Source: an uncultured Carnobacteriaceae bacterium (GTDB taxonomy: Bacteria; Bacillota; Bacilli; Lactobacillales; Aerococcaceae). From it: DNA of 41,969 nucleotides. The notes under the pieces are model-generated. The model saw only the letters and a list, made by a program, of their open reading frames with translations. It was not told where the DNA came from and did not search any database. Of this stretch, positions 1-7,577 are shown piece after piece. The translations under genes and the position numbers were made by a program. The stretch covers positions 1-41,969 of the forward strand of contig CALHVK010000028.1 of assembly GCA_938039195.1 (NCBI GenBank), read 5' to 3'. Positions within the stretch are counted from its first letter, which is position 1. Each line of letters begins with the position of its first letter.

Positions 1-5
1 GTCTT

Positions 6-25
6 CTTTGTTCAGTTTTCAAAGG
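6..25 (-). promoter_or_regulatory. rRNA leader boxA-like antitermination segment
   Basis: Read on the minus strand this segment gives CTTTGAAAACTGAACAAAG, a string I know from the leader just upstream of 16S rRNA in many Firmicutes. It lies 29 nt downstream of a strong promoter and points off the left edge. A 16S gene is therefore probably just outside the window. The gene itself is not visible, so this is inference from the motif. Confidence 0.6.
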
Positions 26-53
26 TCAATCGTTGTTTTTCAACAACTTCTAT

Positions 54-82
54 ATCCTATCATAGGACATTTTTACTGTCAA
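54..82 (-). promoter_or_regulatory. Probable rRNA operon promoter
   Basis: On the minus strand there is TTGACA (82-77), a 17-nt spacer and TAGGAT (59-54), followed by the boxA-like leader. This is a near-consensus vegetative promoter facing out of the window. The DNA just upstream (83-128) is rich in A/T tracts that could act as an UP element. Confidence 0.7.
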
Positions 83-128
83 CAGATTTCATGTAACTTT
101 TTCAAAGTTTTTTTGAAACTGTTTTATA

Positions 129-142
129 AGCGAACGTTCGCT
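129..142. promoter_or_regulatory. 14-bp perfect palindrome upstream of rRNA promoter
   Basis: AGCGAACGTTCGCT is a perfect palindrome centred about 55 bp upstream of the putative rRNA -35 box. It lacks the 4-nt spacer of a Gram-positive LexA box (CGAAC-N4-GTTCG). It resembles TetR-type operators in shape, but no regulator gene lies beside it. Confidence 0.35.
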
Positions 143-203
143 CACAGTGATATTAATTTATCATAACCAAAGAAGGTTTGCAACTGAAAAGATGTAGAAT
201 TCT

Positions 204-250
204 TAAAAAAATAATACAGTTCACAGAATATGCAAACTGTATCTTTTTTA
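204..250 (-). terminator. Terminator of the phosphohexomutase gene
   Basis: Arms ATACAGTT (214-221) and AACTGTAT (235-242) flank a loop. On the minus strand they are followed by an AT-rich T run, and on the plus strand by TCTTTTTT. It could therefore stop transcription from both sides. Confidence 0.6.
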
Positions 251-255
251 TACCT

Positions 256-1770
256 TTATTTTATTAAAGCTTCGAGCTTAGTTTGATTGATTTTCGGATA
301 ACGATTCATGATTTTCTGAATTGCTTCTAGAATTTTTGTTTGATAACCAACTATATCATTTTCAATTTGAAGAACAAGTAATGGCTCATGTAAACTCATA
401 CGTAATAACAACCAACCATCTCCGTACTCACCCTTAAAATCAATGCGAACTCCCTCTTCATTTTCTGGATTCACTACCCAATCTCTAGGAATCCATTGTG
501 GGAACTCTTTAATCACTTCATTGCCATATGTTTTGAAATCTTCTGTCTCAATCTTAAAGCGAACTTCAACGACTTCTTTTGGTTGTACTAGTTTTTGAAT
601 TAAATGATCCAATGTTTCACCACGCTCAATCAATCTTGGGAGAAGCATTAAAATCTTCGCAACTACATACGCACCATCATCTAGGAAGTAGTTTTCCTTG
701 AAGGCCGCATGCCCACTCGTCTCAATTGCTAATTGGCAATCTGTTCCTGCTTCATTCAACTCAATAGCCTTATTAATAACATTGCGATATCCAGAAATGT
801 AACGGTATTGATGTCCGCCTAGTTTTGTAATAAATCTCTTCAAGTGTTCTGTTGTTGGTGAGTTCGTCACAATTGTTGTTCCTGGATGCTCGCTAATTGT
901 AATGACACTCAGTACAGCAATCAAGTTGTTTCTATTAAGTAACTCCCCATTACCTGTTACGACTGCCGCTCTATCTACATCCGTATCAAAAATCACACCA
1001 TAATCTGCACCTACTGCAAGAACCTGATTCTTAATACTTTCCATCGCTTCTTTATTATCTGGATTTGGAATATGATTTGGGAACGTTCCATCTGGCTCTA
1101 AAAATTGCGAACCTTCAGTATTAGCCCCTAACACTTCAAGTACCTTTTCCGCATAGAAACCACCAGCGCCATTTCCAGCATCTACAATAATATGAAGCCC
1201 TTCGAGCGGTTTCTCTTTTATACTCCCACTTCCCTTGCGAATCAACTCTACTAAGTGGCGGCTATAGCGTTCAAAGATACTTTTTACTTCTATAGTAGCA
1301 AAATGCCCTTGTGGCAGCTCTTCCTCTTCATCAACTAAATCTATGATGTCGCGAATATCGCTCGATTCCAACCCTCCTTCACGTGTGAAAAATTTCAAAC
1401 CATTATAATAGAAAGGTAAATGACTAGCAGTGAACATCACGGTTGCGTCACAGTTAAATTCTTCAAACTGCGTTGCCATAAACATACTCGGAGTCGTCGC
1501 CATTTCAAAATCAATTACGAAAACACCAAAAGCCGATAACACTTGAATAAATTCTCTCGTTAAGTCCGGACCACTAATACGACTATCACGCCCAATCCCA
1601 ACGACTAATTCCGTAATCTTTTTAGATGGATAACGTTTCTGTAACCATTTCACGAAAGCACTCGCAATTAAACGGCTTTCCTCTACTGTTAAAGTTGCAT
1701 CAAACTCTTCTGTTTGAATAGCAATACCGCGAATATCTGAACTTAGTTGTAACTCTTTGATTTTTGACAT
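256..1770 (-). CDS. Phosphoglucomutase/phosphomannomutase family phosphohexomutase
   Basis: This is a 504-residue alpha-D-phosphohexomutase, a cytoplasmic enzyme that interconverts hexose 1- and 6-phosphates for cell-wall and polysaccharide precursors. The phosphoserine loop TASHLP is at 114-119 (Ser116), the metal-binding loop DTDVDR at 262-267, and the sugar-binding ETSGH at 350-354. The length suits the family (about 450-580). It starts with ATG after an AGGAGGGA-type ribosome site. The gene is monocistronic, lying between the rRNA promoter region and ntdP with its own terminator. Whether glucose or mannose phosphate is preferred cannot be read from sequence, so no symbol is given. Confidence 0.9.
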   Translation of the reverse strand: MSKIKELQLSSDIRGIAIQTEEFDATLTVEESRLIASAFVKWLQKRYPSKKITELVVGIGRDSRISGPDLTREFIQVLSAFGVFVIDFEMATTPSMFMATQFEEFNCDATVMFTASHLPFYYNGLKFFTREGGLESSDIRDIIDLVDEEEELPQGHFATIEVKSIFERYSRHLVELIRKGSGSIKEKPLEGLHIIVDAGNGAGGFYAEKVLEVLGANTEGSQFLEPDGTFPNHIPNPDNKEAMESIKNQVLAVGADYGVIFDTDVDRAAVVTGNGELLNRNNLIAVLSVITISEHPGTTIVTNSPTTEHLKRFITKLGGHQYRYISGYRNVINKAIELNEAGTDCQLAIETSGHAAFKENYFLDDGAYVVAKILMLLPRLIERGETLDHLIQKLVQPKEVVEVRFKIETEDFKTYGNEVIKEFPQWIPRDWVVNPENEEGVRIDFKGEYGDGWLLLRMSLHEPLLVLQIENDIVGYQTKILEAIQKIMNRYPKINQTKLEALIK

Positions 1771-1854
1771 GGGAATCCCTCCTTAGCTCTAGTCCTATTT
1801 TACCAAAAGCACTTGTCTATTAATAGAAGGTTTTCAAAATTTATCCTACAAAAA

Positions 1855-1888
1855 CAAAAAGCAAGCAGCCTTTGCTACTTGCTTTTTC
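1855..1888 (-). terminator. ntdP terminator
   Basis: Arms AAAAAGCAAG (1856-1865) and CTTGCTTTTT (1878-1887) form an A-stem-T hairpin usable in both directions. It lies between ntdP and the upstream region of the phosphohexomutase gene. Confidence 0.75.
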
Positions 1889-1905
1889 AACTCAGCTATC
1901 ATGAG

Positions 1906-2457
1906 TTATGATTTACGATAGGTTAATTGAATATATCTTTCATACCATAAATCGACATATTCAGGCGAGAACGGCCCTTTTTTGTTATTGATCCAATCCA
2001 CAAGAATTTCAACGTTTGCCTTTAAGATTTGATCAATCTCTTTTGAATAATGCATTTGACGGCGATGCAATTCATATTCATCGACATCTAGCAATCTCTT
2101 TTCGCCATCAGGGAAAATCTTGATATCTAAATCGTAATCAATATATTTCAACGCTTCTGCATCTAATACGTAAGGTGAAGCGAGATTACAATAGTAAGAA
2201 ATTCCTTTTTGACGAATCATCGTTACGATATTGAACCAATAATGTTTATGGTAATACAATAACGCTGGCTCTCTCGTCAACCATCTTCTACCGTCGGACT
2301 CAGTCACAAGAGTATGATCATTACAAGCGATAATTGCTTGATCGCTTGTCTTCAAAATCATGCTATCGCGCCAAGTGCGATGAAGACTACCATCATGTTT
2401 ATAACTCTTGACAGTGATGAATTCTCCTTCTCTGGGATTCTGCACCACTATATCCAA
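1906..2457 (-). CDS. ntdP: Nucleoside tri-/diphosphate phosphatase (DUF402, YgaC/NtdP)
   Basis: The 183-residue protein is a clear YgaC/NtdP homologue. It has SYKHDGSLHRTW near the N-terminus, ESDGRRWLTREPA (about residues 54-66), YYCNLASPYVLDAEALKYIDYDLDIKI in pieces from about 88, and a C-terminal KGPFSPEYVDLWYERY. These match the conserved DUF402 fold, in which carboxylates bind metal and nucleotide. The known role of the family is hydrolysis of nucleoside tri- and diphosphates in the cytoplasm. The gene is monocistronic, between mutY and the phosphohexomutase gene, and ends at a strong hairpin. Length is close to the Bacillus and Staphylococcus proteins (about 176-180). Confidence 0.9.
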   Translation of the reverse strand: MDIVVQNPREGEFITVKSYKHDGSLHRTWRDSMILKTSDQAIIACNDHTLVTESDGRRWLTREPALLYYHKHYWFNIVTMIRQKGISYYCNLASPYVLDAEALKYIDYDLDIKIFPDGEKRLLDVDEYELHRRQMHYSKEIDQILKANVEILVDWINNKKGPFSPEYVDLWYERYIQLTYRKS

Positions 2458-2563
2458 CTTTCTATATCTATTTAAGAGTAAACTCTTAGTTATTTCAAAT
2501 CATTAGTAGTATAGCATATTTCTACCATTCTGTGAACAAAAATCAGATTAGCTGTGATTCTCC

Positions 2564-3736
2564 TTATAAAAGTTCTTGAGAAGCGAGTAATTCACACATC
2601 TTCCCTTGCACTCTTGACTGAGGTAGTTGCGCCATCTCCTCTTTAGTGACCCATTGCAGCGTACGCGTTGCATGCTGTGCTAACGTTCCTGAAGCCGTTG
2701 CACATTGCAACTCAATATCCCAGCGTTGATGACTAAAAATATGTTTCACTGTTTTGGATAAAATTCTAGTTGGTTGAAGTTTCATCTTATACAGACTTTC
2801 AAACTGAACTTCCAGCGGGATATTTTGGTTAATTGCATATGACGAATCGTCTTCTGCAATTCCTTCAAATAAATCAATGGATTCTCCCACTGCACTAAAA
2901 TCACGAATCAGTGGGAAATGCCAAAAACCACTCAACAGATCTGCTTGCGTATTCTTCTCTACTAAAAATCGTCCCTTTTCATCTTGAATGACAAATGCTC
3001 GCCATTTCATCGGCGTTGGTTTCTTTTTCGGCTTCTTAATTGGATAAATATGCATCGTTCCATTTTGATACGCCGCACTAAACTCTTTCACAGGGCTTTC
3101 TTCTGGGCGCGGATTTACTGGAGATTCGATATCCGACCCTAAATCCATCAACGCCTGATTGAAGTCTCCTGGCCTTTCTGGGTCAATTAAAATTTCAGCA
3201 ATTTCTTGAAACGCCCAACGATTACTTGGGTTTCCAATATCTAAGTTCACTTCAAACAATCGACTAATCACTCGCATTAAGTTACCGTCTACTGCAGGTT
3301 CTGGTAATCCAAAAGCGATACTTGCGATTGCGCCTGCCGTATAAGGTCCGATTCCTTTTAACGAGAGAATCCCTTCATAAGTATTCGGGAACACTCCACC
3401 AAACTCTTCCATTATTTGAATCGCTGCTTTTTGCATATTACGTACGCGCGAATAATAACCAAGGCCTTCCCAACATTTTAACAACAGCTCTTCGGGAGCC
3501 TCTGCCAAGTCTTTCACCGTTGGAAATGTCGCTAAGAAGCGCTTGTAATACGGAATTACTGTATCCACTCGTGTTTGTTGGAGCATAATCTCACTCACCC
3601 AAATGGCATAAGGATCCGTTGTTCTTCTCCACGGTAGATCTCGTTTTTCTTTATCATACCAATCGAGTAGCGCCTTTCTGAAACGCTTGATTTTCTTCTT
3701 GTCCCACATTTTTACGCCAATTCCGGCTAAATCCAT
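2564..3736 (-). CDS. mutY: A/G-specific adenine DNA glycosylase MutY, lacking the 4Fe-4S cysteines
   Basis: The 390-residue MutY removes adenine mispaired with 8-oxoguanine. The catalytic Glu49 lies in VSEIMLQQTR, the helix-hairpin-helix is GIGPYTAG (128-135), and the catalytic Asp150 is in VDGN. The C-terminal NUDIX-like 8-oxoG recognition domain begins at about 245. The usual Cys-X6-Cys-X2-Cys-X5-Cys cluster is absent: its four positions are Glu204, Pro211, Ser214 and Ser220. Clusterless MutYs are known in Lactobacillales. The start was chosen because GGAGAAAGAAATG gives a good ribosome site. The gene overlaps the 3' end of recX by 10 nt (ATGGATTTAG), implying translational coupling. Confidence 0.93.
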   Translation of the reverse strand: MDLAGIGVKMWDKKKIKRFRKALLDWYDKEKRDLPWRRTTDPYAIWVSEIMLQQTRVDTVIPYYKRFLATFPTVKDLAEAPEELLLKCWEGLGYYSRVRNMQKAAIQIMEEFGGVFPNTYEGILSLKGIGPYTAGAIASIAFGLPEPAVDGNLMRVISRLFEVNLDIGNPSNRWAFQEIAEILIDPERPGDFNQALMDLGSDIESPVNPRPEESPVKEFSAAYQNGTMHIYPIKKPKKKPTPMKWRAFVIQDEKGRFLVEKNTQADLLSGFWHFPLIRDFSAVGESIDLFEGIAEDDSSYAINQNIPLEVQFESLYKMKLQPTRILSKTVKHIFSHQRWDIELQCATASGTLAQHATRTLQWVTKEEMAQLPQSRVQGKMCELLASQELL

Positions 3737-4542
3737 TCTTCTTTCTCCATTTCAAACTGCGCAATGGCCTGTTCAATCACACTAGAAGTAAATCCTTTTT
3801 GAAACAACTTCCCTTTGATTTGATACCAGAGCGCCGATTCATTCTCTTCATATTTTTTTGCGATACGTCGGTAAATCGTCGCAATCTCTTTTACTGCTAA
3901 TTCTGCTTCCATCTCACTTTGCGCTTCAAACGACAGAAACGGAACCACTTCTTCAGCGATTTCTTTCGAATACCCTTTTTGCATTACAAATACTTTTACT
4001 TTTTGCTTCGCCACTTTAGGTGTGACACGCTTTTGCCCTTTTAAATACGACTGCGCGATTTGAATCGCATTTTCAAGTTGCTCTTTTAGCGTATAGCCTT
4101 CAAGCACTGTTTGAATGACCTTATCGCTAATTCCCTTCTTTTGCAAATCAAAAACAACAGACTTTGGCCCTTTGAATGTCACAAACTTAGCTTGATTTAA
4201 GTAACTTTCTGCATAAAACGTATCATTAATAAAATTCTGTTCATGCAGCTTTCCAAGCACTTCATTAATAATATCTTCGTCAAATTCTAATTTTTCTAAT
4301 TTTTCATAGACTTCTTTCGTTGAACGAAGCTTGAAATTCAAGAAATGTAACGCCTTTTGATAGGCTTGCTGAATACAATCATCATGCTGAATTTCATCAA
4401 TTTGTTCTTTTGTTAATTCGGTCCCTTTAAACAAGGCATACTTTACAACTGTTGCCTCATCAACACCAAACGCAAAAGAATCATCCAAATAAATATTGTA
4501 ACGCCCTTTTTTCTTCTGCGCCTCAATTTTTGTAATGACCAT
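3727..4542 (-). CDS. recX: Recombination regulatory protein RecX
   Basis: This is a RecX-family modulator of RecA filaments. An open frame extends upstream to 4644, but the natural start is the internal ATG at 4542: it follows TTGGAGTGTGGGAGT and gives MVITKIEAQKKKGRYNIYLD, the usual RecX N-terminus. The resulting 271 residues fit Gram-positive RecX (about 260-270). The protein is a series of three-helix repeats, with FAFGVDEATVVKY early, LNFKLRSTKEVYEKL near the middle and a C-terminal GKLFQKGFTSSVIEQAI. It is followed by the overlapping mutY, so the two DNA-maintenance genes are probably cotranscribed. Confidence 0.9.
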   Translation of the reverse strand: MVITKIEAQKKKGRYNIYLDDSFAFGVDEATVVKYALFKGTELTKEQIDEIQHDDCIQQAYQKALHFLNFKLRSTKEVYEKLEKLEFDEDIINEVLGKLHEQNFINDTFYAESYLNQAKFVTFKGPKSVVFDLQKKGISDKVIQTVLEGYTLKEQLENAIQIAQSYLKGQKRVTPKVAKQKVKVFVMQKGYSKEIAEEVVPFLSFEAQSEMEAELAVKEIATIYRRIAKKYEENESALWYQIKGKLFQKGFTSSVIEQAIAQFEMEKEEWI

Positions 4543-4630
4543 ACTCCCACACTCCAATCTACTAAGAAATATTTTAACAAAATACACAGTTGAATAAAAG
4601 CTAGACTCCCTACTTCTATTAATACATACG

Positions 4631-4660
4631 AAAAAAAGGCTCACACGAGGTGAACCTTTC
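4631..4660 (-). terminator. Terminator of the P-type ATPase gene
   Basis: On the minus strand, AAAGGTTCACC pairs with GTGAGCC (one G-T pair) and a run of seven T follows. It lies between the ATPase stop codon and the recX start, separating the two units. Confidence 0.75.
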
Positions 4661-4678
4661 TTCTTTGGTTTTATTCAA

Positions 4679-7339
4679 TTAGTCTTTGTCCATTCCCATT
4701 GCACGCATAATTGCTTTTGCAATTTCTACGATTGGAACGATTGAGAATGCTGAAGCAACTACGAACAACCATTGACCTGCTGTTAGAGTCGCTACGTCAA
4801 ATACCGTTGTTAATCCAGGAATCACCATTACGCTTAGAAGCATTACGGCTGATAATAGGATTGCATAGTTAAACATCTTGTTCTTGAACGCACCCACTTG
4901 ACCAAGTGATTTGTACACTGATTTCACGTTGAACGCGTGGAACAATTGGATTAAACCTAATGTTGCAAATGCCATTGTTTCACCAACCGGGTTCCCCCAT
5001 TTAGCTATGTGAGTTGCATACCAGAATACAAATAACGTAATTCCACCTTCGAAGAAACCTTGGTAGAAGATACTTGGCAATACACCATTTGATAAGAAGT
5101 TCGAGCTCTTACCACGAGGTGGATGGTTCATGATGTCTGCTTCCGCTTCTTCAAGACCTAAAGCGATTGCTGGGAATACGTCCGTTACTAAGTTGATCCA
5201 TAAAATATGGATTGGTTCTAGAATGGACCAACCAGCCATTGTTGCAACGAACATTGTCATTACTTCACCAAAGTTGGCAGATAGTAAGTATTGAACTGCT
5301 TTTTGAATATTCGCGAATACTTTACGTCCTTCTTCAACTGCTACGACGATTGTTTCGAAGTTGTCATCGGCAAGTACCATATCTGAAGCTCCTTTAGAAA
5401 CCTCAGTACCTGTAATCCCCATACCAACACCAATATCGGCTTGTTTAAGTGAAGGAGCATCATTTACTCCATCCCCTGTCATCGAAACAACTTTACCGTT
5501 CTTTTGCCAAGCTTTTACGATACGAACTTTATGTTCTGGAGATACACGAGCATAGACAGAATAAGTTTCAACGGTACGTTCTAATTCTTCATCAGAAATA
5601 TCGTTTAATTCTCCACCTGTTAAAACTCCGTCTTCTTGATCTGGACGAAGGATGCCTAAACGTTTTGCAATCGCTTGGGCTGTATCACGGTGGTCCCCTG
5701 TAATCATGATTGTACGGATACCAGCTGATTGAGCTACTTTAATCGCAGCCGCTGCTTCCTTACGTTCTGGGTCAATCATCCCTACTAAACCAGCAAAGAT
5801 TAAATCATGTTCGATTGAATCTGAGTCCACTGTTTCAGGAAGAGTATCAATCACTTTGTATGCCATCGCTAACACACGAAGCGCTTGAGTTGCCATTTCT
5901 TTGTTTAATTTCATTAATGTTGTGCGGTCATCTTCTGTAAACGCAGAAACCTCACCATGTTTTTCAATCTTAGTCACACGGTCTAATAACATATCTGGAG
6001 CACCTTTCGTTGCAACCAAATATTTACCGTCTTCTAATTGATGAATCGTTGTCATTAATTTACGAGTTGAGTCAAACGGAACTTCCGCAACACGTGGAAT
6101 ATTTACTAACTCTTCACGTACATCATAGTTTTTATCAAGACCGTATTGAACCATTGCTGTTTCAGTTGGGTCTCCTAATAATGAGTTATCTTGAGAAATC
6201 TTTGTATCGTTTGCTAAGTTCATTACACGAAGCGCGATATTGTCTTTAGAAATCTCTTCTGACGCATCATGAATTTCGTTGTTATAAACCATTTTTTCAA
6301 CTGTCATTTGGTTCAGTGTTAATGTACCTGTTTTATCTGAACAGATAATTTCAACACCACCTAATGTTTCAACCGCTGGCAATTTACGAACAAGCGCGTT
6401 ACGTTGCGCCATTTTTTGAGTTCCTAACGCAAGGATAATAGTTGAAATGGCAGGTAACCCTTCTGGAATCGCAGCAACGGCAATCGCAATCGCTGTTAAT
6501 AACATATGAGTCCATTCATTTCCTCTAAGCATCCCTACCACGAAGATAATCACGGCAATTACTAAAATCATAATTGTTAGCCATTTACCAAGAGCGTCTT
6601 GGTTTTCTTGGAGTGGAGTTTTACCTTCTTCAGTATTTGCTAACATGTCGGCAATTTTACCAACTTCTGTATTCATACCAGTACTTGTAACTACACCAAC
6701 AGCACGGCCGTAAGTTACGTTTGTACTTGAGAACGCCATATTTGTACGATCTCCAATTCCCACTTCGTCTCCTGTAGGAATAACTAAGTCTTTATCAACT
6801 GGAACGGATTCCCCTGTTAATGCTGACTCTTCAATTTTTACTGTGTTTACTTCGAATAAACGCATATCCGCTGGTACGACATCCCCAGCTTCAAGGATAA
6901 CAACGTCACCTACTACGATGTCTTCCCCTTTAATATGTTCCACATGTCCATCACGTAAAACACTTGCCACAGGTGAAGCCATTTTCTTCAATGCTTCGAT
7001 TGCTTCCTCGGCTTTAGACTCTTGGAAGACCCCTAACACAGCGTTTAATAACACTACCGCTAAGATGATAATTGCATCCGTTGGGTCTGGTTCGCCTTGG
7101 TGAGCAAACATAGAAACAACTGCCGCCACTAAAAGTACTAAAATCATGAAGTCTTTAAATTGATCCACGAATTTTTCTAATAGTGATTTTTTCTTTCCTT
7201 CTTGTAACGTGTTTGCACCGTATTTTTCAAGTCTTGATGCAGCTTCTTGTGAGCTTAAACCAGAAGGACTTGATTGTACTTCTTTAAATACATCTTCTAC
7301 AGACTGCAAATATACGGGTTTTGTTTGTTGTTCCAACAA
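4679..7339 (-). CDS. P-type cation ATPase (Ca2+/Mn2+ exporter, P2 type) under a Mn riboswitch
   Basis: The 886-residue membrane pump resembles PacL, SERCA and Listeria LMCA1. It has an N-terminal cation-ATPase domain, TGES at 175-178 (actuator), PEGLP at 292-296 in span M4 (ion site), DKTGT with phospho-Asp335, a nucleotide domain with KGAPD, the GDGVND hinge, and NLVTDVFPA in M6. About ten spans are expected. These motifs mark a Ca2+-type pump. The upstream leader looks like a manganese-sensing riboswitch, which in lactococci and pneumococci controls related ATPases, so Mn2+ (or Mn2+-linked Ca2+) efflux is likely. The start codon appears to be TTG (7339-7337), with AGGAGT six nt upstream and no nearby ATG. 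Confidence 0.88.
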   Translation of the reverse strand: MLEQQTKPVYLQSVEDVFKEVQSSPSGLSSQEAASRLEKYGANTLQEGKKKSLLEKFVDQFKDFMILVLLVAAVVSMFAHQGEPDPTDAIIILAVVLLNAVLGVFQESKAEEAIEALKKMASPVASVLRDGHVEHIKGEDIVVGDVVILEAGDVVPADMRLFEVNTVKIEESALTGESVPVDKDLVIPTGDEVGIGDRTNMAFSSTNVTYGRAVGVVTSTGMNTEVGKIADMLANTEEGKTPLQENQDALGKWLTIMILVIAVIIFVVGMLRGNEWTHMLLTAIAIAVAAIPEGLPAISTIILALGTQKMAQRNALVRKLPAVETLGGVEIICSDKTGTLTLNQMTVEKMVYNNEIHDASEEISKDNIALRVMNLANDTKISQDNSLLGDPTETAMVQYGLDKNYDVREELVNIPRVAEVPFDSTRKLMTTIHQLEDGKYLVATKGAPDMLLDRVTKIEKHGEVSAFTEDDRTTLMKLNKEMATQALRVLAMAYKVIDTLPETVDSDSIEHDLIFAGLVGMIDPERKEAAAAIKVAQSAGIRTIMITGDHRDTAQAIAKRLGILRPDQEDGVLTGGELNDISDEELERTVETYSVYARVSPEHKVRIVKAWQKNGKVVSMTGDGVNDAPSLKQADIGVGMGITGTEVSKGASDMVLADDNFETIVVAVEEGRKVFANIQKAVQYLLSANFGEVMTMFVATMAGWSILEPIHILWINLVTDVFPAIALGLEEAEADIMNHPPRGKSSNFLSNGVLPSIFYQGFFEGGITLFVFWYATHIAKWGNPVGETMAFATLGLIQLFHAFNVKSVYKSLGQVGAFKNKMFNYAILLSAVMLLSVMVIPGLTTVFDVATLTAGQWLFVVASAFSIVPIVEIAKAIMRAMGMDKD

Positions 7340-7360
7340 AATACACTCCTTTTCTTTTTC

Positions 7361-7413
7361 TATAAAAAGAGAGACTTATGCCCATCATCCTATTGATAAT
7401 AAACATAAGTCTC
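7361..7413 (-). terminator. Leader terminator (riboswitch expression platform)
   Basis: On the minus strand, GAGACTTATG (7413-7404) pairs perfectly with CATAAGTCTC (7380-7371), followed by TCTTTTTATAG. It lies upstream of the ATPase start, so it acts inside the leader. Its left arm also contains the CTTAT needed to close the aptamer's P1 helix, giving two mutually exclusive folds. Confidence 0.85.
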
Positions 7414-7494
7414 ACTGTTCAAGATAATACCAGCGAGAATTCGCTTGCTGTTGATATTATCGCAACGATTGGTTGCCAGTTACTCCCTTATAGA
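7404..7494 (-). ncRNA. yybP-ykoY family Mn2+ riboswitch aptamer
   Basis: On the minus strand the leader shows CTATAAGGGAGTAACTGG. After a small hairpin comes a helix GATAATA/TATTATC enclosing CAGCAAGCGA, AATT, TCGCTGG, and then TTGAACAGTGAGACTTAT. This matches the yybP-ykoY plan: a GGGAGTA strand, a two-legged hairpin, and a closing P1 (ATAAG with CTTAT). Mn2+ binding should stabilise P1, block the overlapping terminator and switch the ATPase on. The call is from motif and layout; no covariance model was run. Confidence 0.8.
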
Positions 7495-7514
7495 GATTGA
7501 TTATTGTTGTAGTT

Positions 7515-7543
7515 ACTATACCAAATAAGTATGAGTTTTGCAA
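7515..7543 (-). promoter_or_regulatory. Promoter of the riboswitch-ATPase unit
   Basis: TTGCAA (7543-7538), a 17-nt spacer and TATAGT (7520-7515) lie on the minus strand about 20 nt upstream of the riboswitch. Confidence 0.7.
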
Positions 7544-7577
7544 ATTTTTTAGATAAATTGTTAACCTTTCTTTTTAC

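Noticed and set aside
129..142. LexA/DinR box
   Set aside because: The Gram-positive box needs four bases between CGAAC and GTTCG; here the halves abut.
4543..4644. N-terminal extension of RecX
   Set aside because: The extension lacks a ribosome site and is unlike RecX, whereas the ATG at 4542 has both a good site and the family N-terminus.
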